Assembly (NCBI RefSeq): GCF_014692875.1
Contig: NZ_CP061171.1
Span: forward strand, 4,154,001 to 4,218,000
DNA from: Pedobacter riviphilus
Lineage (GTDB): Bacteria > Bacteroidota > Bacteroidia > Sphingobacteriales > Sphingobacteriaceae
Reading direction: 5' to 3'
DNA length: 64,000 nt
A program made the position numbers and the translations under genes. This document shows, one piece after another, positions 38,068 through 51,100 of this stretch (position 1 is the first letter of the stretch; every line of letters starts with the position of its first letter). A model generated the notes under the pieces. It was not told the DNA's origin. It saw only the letters and a program-made list of their open reading frames with translations, and did not search any database.

Positions 38068-39069
38068 TTATAAACGTGGACAAAAGAAGTTTGGACCAAT
38101 AAGACCGTTACGGCCAATTAAGGAAATCGAAAGCTCTAAACCACCGTTACTGTTAGAAGCGCGATTAAAAGTAGAGGTATTAATATCGTAACTTAATCCG
38201 AACACCATATTCTTTAACTGTAGGCCAACAAAGGCAATTGCAGCATCTTTATTACGGTAGTTACCACCAAACAAAATGTTGGCAGATGGATTAACGTTAA
38301 GCTGTGCATAAGCACCTAACGATAGCTCGTTTGTGTTACCCTGGTACATAAACAATGCATTGGGTACAATATCCAATAACTCCGAAGCCTTAATCCGCGC
38401 ACCGCCATGTGCAGTAAAACGAACAGGGATACGTGAATTTGAACCAGAGAAACGATCCATAGGCCTGGTTAAATGCGCTGCACTTGCGCCTAAGAAAACA
38501 TTTACGCTCTTATTGGGATTACCATCAAAAAACATGATACCGGCATTTACATCAGGAACCAAAGATGATTGAGATGAAACTGTTTCGCCGCTCATCATAC
38601 CGCCATCATAACCTGAAATTGGATTAAACTGGTTACCAAACCTGGCCTGAGAGAAATCGAAACTACGGTTAATTATGCCGGCCTGTAAACCAAAGCTCAC
38701 CATTTGCAAGCCTTCGGCACCAAACCTCAAACGGTACGAGCCCGATACGAGGGCAGACAGGTAGTTAAAATCTAACTCCCCTGCCCTTTGATTTAAAATG
38801 GTTGCACCAAATGCGAAGTTCTTTTTGGGAGCCATATCGAACGACGCTCCACCTGTTAAGAAAGAACTGTTTAACGCACTCCATTGCTGTTTAAAGTTTA
38901 CAGTTGCACGGTAATCCCCGTCTATTACGCCTGTTAAGGCCGGGTTAAGATATAACGGGTTTGCATAATACTGCGAAAAATGCGGATCAGTTTGTGCAAA
39001 GGACTTAGCTGTACACAGCAGTAGCCCTAACACTGCAACATATATTTTTAAAGCCGATAGTATTTTCAT
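38068..39069 (-). CDS. PorP/SprF family type IX secretion outer membrane protein
   Basis: After a signal peptide ending SFAQ comes the family hallmark DPHFSQYYANPLYLNPALTG, then repeated beta-strands of a barrel of about 310 residues. SprF-type proteins work with a specific large type-B T9SS cargo, usually the adjacent gene. Here that is the giant adhesin just upstream (38 bases), and the OmpA protein follows after 8 bases. The three-gene order supports a dedicated adhesin export and attachment unit. Confidence 0.95.
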   Translation of the reverse strand: MKILSALKIYVAVLGLLLCTAKSFAQTDPHFSQYYANPLYLNPALTGVIDGDYRATVNFKQQWSALNSSFLTGGASFDMAPKKNFAFGATILNQRAGELDFNYLSALVSGSYRLRFGAEGLQMVSFGLQAGIINRSFDFSQARFGNQFNPISGYDGGMMSGETVSSQSSLVPDVNAGIMFFDGNPNKSVNVFLGASAAHLTRPMDRFSGSNSRIPVRFTAHGGARIKASELLDIVPNALFMYQGNTNELSLGAYAQLNVNPSANILFGGNYRNKDAAIAFVGLQLKNMVFGLSYDINTSTFNRASNSNGGLELSISLIGRNGLIGPNFFCPRL

Positions 39070-39106
39070 GGTCTTTGATTTTATCTGTTTATTATTAATC
39101 CTCTTC

Positions 39107-42100
39107 TTATCTAATCAGCGTTACTGTGCCTTTTCTTAATGATGTTGTTCCATTTGTGAATGTAATATCAACCATGTACACATATACACCGATCGGTTGA
39201 TTTACACCTTTAAAGGTTCCATCCCATCCATTTGCCACATTATCTGATTGGAATATCAATTGACCCCACTGCGTGTAAATACTCATTTTCGCACTTGATA
39301 TGGTATTACCATAGATTAAGAAGGTATCATTCTTACCGTCGTTATTCGGTGTAAATGCATTTGGTATGTAAACCTGATCTCCAAAAGGATTAGCTGCTTT
39401 ACCCGTTACCGGAGTAGAATTTGCGCTGGTTTGGCACTCAAGCTGTCCTCTGGCTCTTACAACAATGGTTACACTTTGATCTGGTTTCAAGCCTGTTGCT
39501 AAGTAGGTTGTTCCAGTTGATCCGCTTGTTGGATTGATCCAGGTTAAACCGTTGTCTAACGAAACTTCGTAAGCTGTAGCACCTGTAACCGCAGCCCATG
39601 CAAAGGTTACACTGTTTGGCGTTGTGCTTTGTACAACAACTACTGGTTTTTCTAATACTGGCAGTACATTAACTGTTACGCTTGCTCTTGTTGGACTTGC
39701 ACAACCGCCCACTGCTATTGCCTCTACGTAATAGATTGTGGTAGCAGTTAAGTTTGGTGTAGTAAAGGTTATACCTTCTGCCAATACAGAACCACCAGAG
39801 CTTGCAGCATACCATCTGTAAACTAATCCTGTTACCGGATTATTAACCGTTAATATAGTTGAGCTACCTGAGCAAAGTGTTCCATTTGCTGCTGTTACCG
39901 ATGCTGGCGCAACTGGTACTGGCAGTGCAATTACATTTACTGGTGTTCTGGATGATGAGATACAAGTTCCGTTTGCTCCTTCAACATAGTAAGTGATGTT
40001 TGCATTAACTGCAGGTGTTGTAAAGCTTACACCTGTTCCTGCTAACGTTCCACCTACTGCTGCAGTGTACCAATTGTATGTTACACCTGTTTGAGGACTT
40101 GTTACTGTTAATACAGCTGAACTTCCTGTACAAACATTAACAGATGTTGCTGCTACTGTTGGCACTGTAGGTTTCGCATTTACAGTTACTGTTACTTTAA
40201 CACGACCACCGTTGTTGTTACAACCACCTGTTCCGATTGCTAAAATGTAGTAATCTGTTGAGGCACTTAAAGCAGTAGTATTATATGTTGTACCAGTGAA
40301 TAATAAATTACCAGCAACTGCTGCATTGTACCATTCGTAGGTAACTCCAACCTGTGCATTAGTTACAGTTAGTGTAGCTCCATCGCCTGCACAAATACCA
40401 CCATTCGGACCAGACACTACTGGATTGTTTGGTAATGCATTTACCGTAACGGCAACGGCCCTTGCTGTTGCAGCGCTATTTTCGCATTTGTTATCACCTT
40501 TAACTGTTACATAATAGGTTGCGTTTGCGGTTAATACAGGTGTAGTAAACACTGAACCAGTAAATACAACTGTATTTAAAGTAGCATCACTATACCAGGT
40601 AAATATTGGGTTGGTAACCGTTGTGCTTGTTGCTGCCAATGTTGCGGCTGTACTTGCACAAACTGAAGTTGATCCATTTACAGTAATATCTGACGCTACA
40701 GCACTTGGATTAACAGTAACCGTTACTGTTTTCGCATTAGCTGCAGTGTTTTCACACTTGTTGGTTCCTTTAACAGTTACATAATAAGTTTTAGTAGCTG
40801 TTAATATTGGTGTGGTAAATATTGGTCCGGTAAAGGCTACACTTGTTAATGAAGCATCGTTATACCAGGTAAATACCGGATTAGTTACGGTTGTTGAGCT
40901 TGCATTGATTACTGCAGTTCCAGAACCACACACCTTAGCTGGAGTAGATAATGTGATATCCGCTGCTGTTGCAACTGCATTTACATTAACGGTAACTACT
41001 TTAGCATTTGCAACAGAACTCTCACATCTGTTATCACCTTTTACAGTTAGGTAATATTTGGTGGTTGCAGTTAATGCTGGTGTGTTAAAGGTTGCTCCAG
41101 TAAATACAGGTGTTGTTAAAGCAGCATCACTGTACCAGGTAAATATTGGATTGGTTACGGTTGTGGTGCTGGCCACTAAGCTGGCCGATGATCCTGCACA
41201 AATGTTTGCATCTGCCGCTGTAACATCAGTTGCCGAAGCTACAGAGTTCACTACAATGTTAACAGATTTAGCTGTGGCAGCACTGCTTTCACATTTGTTA
41301 TCGCCTTTTACAGTTACGTAATAAGTGGTGTTTGCTGTTAATGTTGGGGTGGTAAATACTGCACCAACAAAAGCTACATTGGTTAAGGTTGCATTGGTGT
41401 ACCAGGTAAATACCGGGTTAGTAACTGTTGTGCTACTTGCCGTTAGTACAGCTGCAGATCCGCCGCAAATATTTGTTGATCCATTTACAACAATATCACT
41501 TGCAACTGCTATCGGGTTAACTTTAATGGTTACTGTTGCTGCATTTACCGCAGAGCTTTCGCATTTATTGGTTCCTTTAACAGTTACGTAATAAGTTGTA
41601 GTAGCTGTTAATACTGGTGTGGTAAATATTGGTCCGGTAAAGGCCACGCTGGTTAATGAAGCATCGTTATACCAGGTAAATACCGGATTAGTTACTGTTG
41701 TTGAGCTTGCATTGATTACAGCTGTACCCGATCCACACACCAGTGTTGGTGTAGATAAAGTAACATCTGCAGCTGTTGCACCCTGGTTCACATTAACCGT
41801 TACCACTTTAGCTGTAATACCCGAGTTTTCACATTTGTTATCGCCTTTAACCGTAACATAGTATTTAGTTGTTGCAGTTAATACAGGTGTAACGAATGAT
41901 GTACCTACGTAAGTTACTGAAGTTAAAGCAGCATCATTGTACCAGGTAAATGTTGGATTAGTAACTGTTGTTGTACTTGCGACCAAGGTAGTACCAGATC
42001 CAGAGCAGATTGTTGCATCAGCAGCAGTTATGTCAGCAGCAGTAGAAACAGGGCTAACCGTTATGGTAATTGCCCTGGCAGTACCTGGTGCATTCTCACA

Positions 42101-45100
42101 TTTATTATCTCCTTTTACGATTACATAATAAGTTGTGGTACTGGTTAAGGCCGGTGTAGTATATGTTGCGCCAATGAAACTTACATTGGTTAATGTCGCA
42201 TCACTATACCAGGTAAATACTGGGTTGGTTACTGTTGAAGATGTTGCAGTTAATACTGCTGATGATCCTGCACAAGCAGTTGTGCTTCCGTTAAGAATAA
42301 TATCAGTACTAGTTGCCAACGGATTAACAGTTACTGTTACCGCTTTGGCATCTGCAGCACTGTTTTCACATTTGTTGGCACCTTTAACACTTACATAATA
42401 AGTAGTGGTGGCAGTTAAACCAGTTACTGTGAAAGTTGGACCGGTAAATACCACACTTGTTAATGATGCATCGCTATACCAAGTAAATACCGGTTGAGTA
42501 ACCGTAGTACTCGAAGCCATTAACATTACGGTAGAACCTGAACAAATTTGAGCATTGCTTACTGTAATATCTGCAGATGTTGCAAAATCTTTAACTGTTA
42601 CCATAACAACCTTAGCATTTGCAGCTAAACTCTCACATTTATTATCACCTCTTACAGTTACATAATAAGTAGTGGTTGCGCTAAGTGCAGGCGTAGTAAA
42701 GCTAGCACCTACATGAGCAACTGTAGTTAAAGCAGCGTTGCTGTACCAGGTAAATACAGGGTTAATTACTGTTGTTGTTGACGCAGACAGTGTAGCTGTA
42801 GATCCTTTGCAAATAGAGGTAATACCATTAACGGCAATATCTGAATCAGTAGCAGCAGGATTAACCGTAATGGTAATCGATTTTGCACTTGCTGCCGTAT
42901 TCTCACATTTATTATCGCCTTTAACAGTTACATAATAAGTGGTTGTTACATTAAGTGCAGGAGTAATAAAGTTGGCTCCTGTAAAAGCTACTGTAGTTAA
43001 AGCCGCATCGCTGTACCAGGTAAATACCGGGTTGGTTACGGTTGTACTTGTTGCATTTAAAGTAACAGAAGAGCCACCGCAAATAGTACTTGTTCCAGCT
43101 AAGTTAATATCAGCTGAGGTAGCAACCGGATTTACCGTTACAGTAACCTCTTTTGCATTACCTGCTGTATTTGCACATTTATTTGTTCCGCTAACGGTAA
43201 CATAGTATTTGGTAGTTGCGGTAATGGCTGGTGTATTAAATACTGCACCAACAAAAGCAACTTGTGTTAAAGCAGCATCGCTGTACCAGGTAAATACCGG
43301 ACTAGTTACTGTTGTACTGGCTGCCGTAAGTACTGCTGTACCTGAAGCACATAATGATGTTGTTCCAGTTACCGTTAAATCAGTTGCTAATGATGATGGA
43401 TTAACAGTGATCGAAACTTTGGTACGTGTTGGGTTTGAACAACCTGTTCCACTTACCGCTTCAACGTAATAATCGTATGTTCCTGCTGCAAGTGATGCCG
43501 GCGTAGTAAAGCTACTATTGTTGGTTACCAACATGTTTCCGCCAGAGGCTGCATCGTACCAATTATAAGTGATACCTGCTACTGCCTGTACGCTTAAGGT
43601 AGCAGGTGAGCCTATACAAGTTGTAACCGGATTGGTTGTTGATGGAACCGGTACTACTGCTGGAGGTAAAATAGTTACCACTACTTTGGTTCCTAAAGTC
43701 TCACAACCATTAGCTGTTGCCGTTACCGAATATGTATAAGTGCCCGCTGTTAAAGCTGGATCTGTTGTGAAAGTTGCTCCATCTTTTCCTGCCTGATAAG
43801 TTGAGCCTAAGTACCATTTGTACACTACGCCCGCTTGTGGGTTCTGTACATTTAATGTTGCGGATGAACCTTGACAAGCACTTGCTGTAGCAGCTGTAAC
43901 TGTTGGTGTGGTGATTACACGCTGTGCATAATCTAAATTAACAGATGTTAATGCCCCTAAAAGACCTGAGCTTAATCTCAATTCTGCTCCATCAAATTTA
44001 CTGGTTGGAACGAAAGTTAATATAGCAGAAGTACCGCCAGATAATAATTTTAAGCTGATTAATGGGTTAGATATAGAAACCGCATCGTTATTGCTGGTCG
44101 TGCCTTGGAAAGTAGTTACCGTTAAATTGTTTAACACCCCTACCGAAAGCAGTACACCTGGGGTGGTAATTTTCACTCTTAGCGTATCGCCAACATTTGA
44201 TAATCCTGTAAAACCAACCTGGTGATAAACAGATGCACCAAGTAATCCCACTGGGATAACCAAACTAGATCCTGTGTTGATATCGTTATCAACCGCAAAA
44301 GTTGGGTTGTAAACTCCGGCCAATACAGCTACTCCAGTTACGCCGCTCGCCACTGTTGTTGTAGCCGCTCCACAAGGTGTAGTTACTGGGGTACCGTTAG
44401 GAATTACCGTAACCGTTACGGTTGCCCTGCTTGTTGCAGTACACCCTCCCGGAACAGTTGCTTCTACATAATAAGTAGTAGTTGCGGTTAATTGTGGCGT
44501 TACATAAGTTTCGCCAGTAAATACCGGAGTTACTCCATTTGGAGTAGTGTACCAGTTAATGGTTGCACCAGCAGTACTTGATGTTGCTTTTAATACCGCA
44601 ACAGAACCTTCACTAATGGTAATTGATGGTGGTGTAATAACCGGAACATCAATGGTTCCTAATATAATTTTGCCTTCTGTTCTGGTTGATGACGAACCAC
44701 AGCCATTAACTGCTGCTACAAAATAACTGGTATTTGCAGTAATTAATGGTGTTGTAAAATTATCGCCTGTAAATACTAAGTTCCCACCTGTTGCAGCATC
44801 GTACCAGTTATAAGTTGTACCCACAATTGGGTTTTTAACCTGGAAAGTAACAGATGTATTCGGACAAGTATTAACAGATGCTGATAATAGATCTGGTGCT
44901 ACCGGTGCTGGGTTTGTAGTTACATTAACTACTGTTTTATAGCTCACACAACCAGTTGCAGAAACTGCGGCAACATAGAATTTAGTATCGCCTGTTAATA
45001 CTGGTGTGGTAAATATGATACCGTCTTTACCGGTTAAATAAGTGCCTGTAGCATCGTACCATCTGTAAGTTAAACTTGCCGATGGATTACTTACTTCAAG

Positions 45101-48100
45101 TTGGGCAGTCTGGCCTACACACGCTGTAACATTTGCTGATACTACAGATGGTGCCACCAAAATACGTTGTGCGTAATTTAAGTTGATCGATGTTAAAGCA
45201 CCCAATAAACCAGAATTTAACCTTACTTCTACCCCATCGAAAACATTCGTTGGTACAAAAGTGATCAGCGCCTGGGTATTACCGCTTAATAATTGAATAT
45301 TGATTAAGTTATCATTTAACAATCTCGAATCACCATTGCTATTGGTTCCAACATAAGTAGTAATTGAAGCGTTTCCTAATAATGAAAGTGATAACAGTTT
45401 TCCTGGCGACGAGACTAAAACACGTACGGTATCGCCAACTTTAGATAATGAACCAAAACCAACCCTCTGATAAACAGATGCACCAAGCGCTCCAACTGGC
45501 ATTACCAATGAAGATGCAGTTTGTGTATCGTTGTCAATAGCTAATGTTGGGTTAAATACGCCTGATAATAAAGCTACACCTGTAACACCATTAACTTGTG
45601 TTGTTGCCGCCTCGCATGGTACAGGATTTGGAGATCCATTTCCATCAACTGTGATGGTAACCTGAACTCGGCTTGCTGAAGTACAACCATTAGTAGAAAC
45701 AGACTCTACATAATAAGTTGTAGTAGCCAAAAGTGGCGGTGTAACATAAGTAGCACCTACATAAACAGGAGTAGTTGATGTGTTAGAAGTATACCAATTG
45801 AAAGTATTGGTTGGATCTGCTGAACTAGCTGTTAAAATTGCAGTTTGTCCTGCACTTACTGTTGATGAACTTGCAGTTACTACAGGTAAAACCGGACGAG
45901 GATTTACAGATACTGCCGCAGCAGCACGTGCAGTACTTGTACAATTTCCTTGAGAGGCTTCTACATAATAAGTAGTAGCTGCCGTTAATGCTGGTGTTGG
46001 GAATACTGCGCCTGTGAAAACCAGGTTTCCACCTACTGCAGCATCATACCATTTATAAGTTACTGCAGCATCTGGATTAGCAACCGATAAAGTTGCTGAT
46101 GATCCCTCGCAAACATTGGCAATTGTTGCCAATACCGGCGTTGGTAATGCAGGGGTAACCGTTACTGTTACCGGAACTCTTGTTGTATTCGGGCAACCCG
46201 CTTTGCTTACCTGAATATAATAAGTTGTAGTAGCTGTTAAAGCTGGTGTAGTAAATGTTTCGCCAGCGGCCAATTGCGTACCACCTGTTGCTGCATCGTA
46301 CCAGGCCAATGTTGTACTGCCGTTTGCAGTTGCGGTTAACGTTGCCGTGCTTCCTGCACAAATAGTCTGAGAACCAGCAGTTACTGTTGGGTTAGGATAA
46401 ATTACGGTTGCGCCATAAACGTCCAAGCTGGTTAAAACTGTAGCTAATGCGCCGAAACTAACCTGTACCCTATCGTATGCACCACCTGCCAATATAGTTG
46501 CAGTGAAACGGTTACCTGATAACAACCGCAGATTTAATAGTCCGCCGTTTAACTGTACTGTTTTTACAACTGTAGTACCGTTTAATACAGTAACTGTTAC
46601 ATTGTTTAATAAACCAACATCTGCTAAACCCGTTGGTAATGCTAAGTCTAAACGAAGACTATCTGTAGCTGTTCCAGCAGTAGGGAAAATTAATTGTTGG
46701 TAACCCGATCCGCCTACACCTACTGCAAGAGATATTCTTGTAAAGTTAGAAGGATCAGCATCGGTAGAATTTCCTGCGCCAGTTATACCGCACAATAAAC
46801 AAATTCCGTTTATACCAGAGTTTTGCGAGTTAGCAGCGTTACATGCCGTACCACCACCATTATTTAATACAGTTACGGTTACTGGTACACGGCTTGCACT
46901 TTTACAACCGCTTGCATTTGTAGTTTCTACATAATAAGTTGTAGTAGCCGATAATGTTGGGGTAGTAAATGAAGTTCCTGCCCCTACCTGTGTTCCACCT
47001 GTAGCCGCATCGTACCATTGAATGGTATTTCCAGCATCAGCCGTTGCCAATAAAGTGGTAGACTGTCCGGCGTTAATTACCTGGCTGTTGGTGGTTACCG
47101 TGGCTGCTGTTGCTGGTGGGTTAACCGAAACATTAACTGCAGTTCTTGAACTTACAGCCGTTCCCGATACCGCTTCAACATAAAATACTGTTGGAGCAGT
47201 TACAGCAGGCGTTACAAAAACACCTGTATTATTCGTAGCCAATGGTGTACTTCCGGTAGAAGCATACCAATTATACGTTACACCAGCTTGCAAATTGCTA
47301 ACGCTTAATGTAGCTGGGCTTCCAGAACATACCGTAGCTGCCGCAACCACTGGTGCATCAACCGTTACAGTTAAATTATAAGCTGTTGTTGCTTTATTTC
47401 CGTTTGCATCTGTTGCAGTTAAAGAGATGGTAAAAGTTCCACCTAAAGTTGGTGTTCCTGTAATTTCTCTTGTTGCCGTATTAAAACTCAATCCTGGAGG
47501 AAGGTTTGTAGCTAAATAAGTGTATGGCGCTGTTCCACCCGTTACCGCTGGCAAAGTTTGCGTTGGGTAAGGTGTACCTACAGTGCCGTTTGGTAAAGTT
47601 GCACCAGGTAATGATAATACCCCTATCACTTTAAGGGCATAAGTGTTACTTGCTGTTCTGCCCTCACTATCAGTTGCAGTTACACCAATAGAATAATTAC
47701 CGGCCTGCGTAGGTGTGCCCGAAATTCCCCTTGTTGCCGGATCAAAAGTTAGTCCCGCAGGAAGATTAGTTGCTACATAAGTATATGGGCCAACACCACC
47801 AGTTGCCGAAGGCAAAATTTGAGTGGCGTAAACTGTTCCTTCTGTTCCATCTGGCAAGCTTGCTGCTGGTAACAATAAAGGATCAACCACTACAATTGTA
47901 TAGTTATTAGTTGCTGTTTTTCCGTCAGCATCAGTAACCGTAACCGGTACAGTAAATGTTCCAGCTTGTGTTGGTGTACCTGAAATTGCTCTTGTAGCCG
48001 GATCAAAAGTTAATCCTGGAGGAAGACCAGTTGCAGCATAAGTATAAGGTGTTGATCCGCCTGTTGCAGAAGGAATAGTTTGTGTAGGATAAACAGTTCC

Positions 48101-51100
48101 TGTAGTTCCATTAGCTAAAGTTGCCGCTGGTAAAACCAAAGGATCGGTTACTTTAAGTGTATAGTTAGCTGTAATGGTATTGCCATTAGCGTCTGTTACG
48201 GTTACCGGAATAGTAAAGGTTCCGATTTGTGTTGGCGTACCAGTGATTTCTCTTGTTGCAGGATTAAAGGTTAATCCTGGAGGAATACCTGTAGCCGAAT
48301 AAGTATATGGACCTGTTCCACCTGTTGCAGCTGGAATTCCGTTTGTAGTATAAGGAGTGCCTGTTACACCGTTAGGCAATGCACCAGGTGCTAAAGCTAA
48401 AGCAGGCGTTACGGTTAATGTAAAAGTTGAAGTTGTACTACAGCCTTTAGTATCGGTTGCCACAACATCGAACGTTGGGCTACCAGTTGCAGTTGGTGTT
48501 CCGCTTACCAAACCACTTGATGATAAAGTTAAACCAGCTGGTAAAGTACTACCAGCGGCTAAAGCATAAGTATAACCTGGTGTACCTCCAGTAGCTACAG
48601 GAAGCTGTTTGCTATAAGGAGATGCAATGGTTGCATTGGTTAAAGTTGTTCCTGCAAATACAATTACCGGGTTAACGGTAATAACCACCGGAACCCTTGT
48701 TGTATTTGAACAAGTTCCCTTAGTTACCTGAACATAATAAGTTGTTGTTGTTGTTAATGCCGGAGTAGTGAAGTTTGCTCCTGTACCCACCTGTGTTCCA
48801 CCTGTTGGTGCATCGAACCAGGTTAAGGTTGTACCACCATTTGCGGTTGCACTTAATGTTGCTGTACTGCCTGCACAAATAGATTGGGCACCAGCAATAA
48901 ATGTTGGATTAGGATAAACTACGGTTGCACCATAAATATCTAAGCTAGTTAAAGCAGAAACTAATGCGCCAAAGCTAACCTGAACCCTATCGTATGCACC
49001 ACCTGCTAAAACAGTTGCAGCAAAACGGTTACCCGATAAAAGTTGAAGATTTAATAATCCACCGTTCAATTGTACTGTTCTTACTACTGTAGTACCATTT
49101 AATACGGTTACGGTTACATTGTTTAAAAGACCAACATCAGCTAAACCAGTTGGTAAAGCTAAATCTAAACGGATGCTATCAGTTGCAACACCTGTAGATG
49201 GGAAAATTAATTGTTGGTAACCTGTTGCTGCAACACCTACAGCTAGAGAAATTCTGGTGAAGTTGTTCGCATCAGCATCAGTTGAGTTACCTGCACCATT
49301 TATACCGCATAATAAACAGATACCATTAATACCTGTATTCTGGCTATTAGCTGCATTACAAGCGGTTGCTCCTCCACCGTTAATTACGGTTACAGTTACA
49401 GGAACGCGACTTGCGCTTTTACAGCCATTGCTGCTTGTAGTTTCTATATAGTAAATTTTGGTTGCTGTTAAAGCTGGTGTAGTAAATGATGTTCCTGTCC
49501 CAACTTGTGTTCCAGCTGTTGCGGCATCAAACCAGGCAATGGTATTTCCAGCATCAGCGGTTGCAGTTAATGTTGTGCTTTGTCCGGAATTAATTACCTG
49601 GTTGTTGGTTGTAACCGTAGCTAAAGTTGCAGGCGGGTTAACCGAAACACTAACCGATGTTCTCGAACTAATTGCTGTTCCAGAAACAGCCTCAACATAA
49701 AACACCGTTGCCGAATTTACAGCAGGTGTTACAAAAGTACCGTTGTTACCGGTTGCTAATGGGGTGCTTCCTGTTGATGCATACCAGTTATAAGTTACAC
49801 CAGCCTGAAGATTGCTTACTGTTAAAGTAGCTGTGCTTCCTGTACATACTGTAGCTGAAGCCACAACCGGGGCATTAACCGTTACAGTTATTGCATAAGT
49901 GGTAGTAGCTTTATTATTGTTAGCATCTGTAGCTGTTACAGAAACATTATAGGTACCACCTTGTGTTGGTGTTCCGGTAATTTCTCTTGTAGTTGGATTA
50001 AACGATAATCCCGGAGGAAGATTCGTAGCGGCATAAGTATATGGAGACGTTCCGCCAGTTACCGCAGGTAAAGTTTGTACCGGATAAGCAGTACCAACAA
50101 TTCCGTTAGGTAAAGTTTTGGTTGGCAAGGTTAGCGTACCATTTACTTTAATTGGATAAGTGTTGCTTGCTGTTTTACCTTGACTATCGGTAACCGTAAC
50201 ATTTATCGAATAATTACCTGCCTGAGTTGGTGTACCAGTAACTTCTCTTGTTGTTGGATTAAATGATAATCCTGCAGGAAGGTCAGTAGCTACATAAGTA
50301 TAAGGGCCAACACCGCCTGTTGCAGCTGGTAGAACTTGTGTAGCGTAGGCCACGTTTTCAGTTCCATCTGGCAAAGTTGCCGCTGGCAATACCAAAGGGT
50401 TATTTATAGTGATGCTATAATTTGTAGTTGCCGTTTTTCCATCAGCATCTGTAACCGTAACTGGTACGGTATAAGTTCCCGGTGTTGTTGGTGTACCAGT
50501 AATGGCTCTGGTTGACGGATTAAATGTTAAACCCGGAGGAAGACCTGTTGCAGAATAAGTATAAGGTGTTGTTCCACCGGTTGCACTAGGAATAATCTGC
50601 GTTGGATAAGCTGTTCCTGTAGTACCATCAGCCAGGGTGGCAGTTGGTAACAATAAAGGATCAGTAATTTTTATAGTATAATTTGAAGTAATGGTATTAC
50701 CGTTTGCATCAACAACAGTAACTGGTATAGTATATATTCCAGGTTGCGTTGGTGTTCCGGTAATTTCTCTTGTTGTTGGATTAAAGGTTAAGCCTGGAGG
50801 AACACCGGTTGCAGTATAAGTATACGGCCCAGTTCCACCAGTTGCTGCTGGAATAGTCTGTGTTGGATAAACCGTTCCTGTTAAACCATCAGGAAGTGTA
50901 CCTGGCGTAAGCACCAATGAAGCTGTTACCGTTAAACTATAAGTTGCAGTTGCCTTACAACCTTTACTATCAGTGGCTACAACATCGAATGTTGAATTAC
51001 CAGTTACAGTTGGTGTTCCGGTAATTGCACCGGCTGATGATAAAGTTAAACCTGCTGGTAAGGTACTGCCCGCAGCCAAAGCATAAGTATAACCAGCCGT

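Noticed and set aside
40440..43440. Regularly spaced repeats resembling a CRISPR array
   Set aside because: The units are about 270 bp, lie within an open coding frame and vary by codon; there are no short identical repeats with unique spacers and no cas genes.
40812..43469. Series of plus-strand open frames of 63-88 codons at regular spacing
   Set aside because: They are antisense to the adhesin's 267/270-bp repeats and appear only because the repeat has few stops on that strand; their peptides have no independent features.
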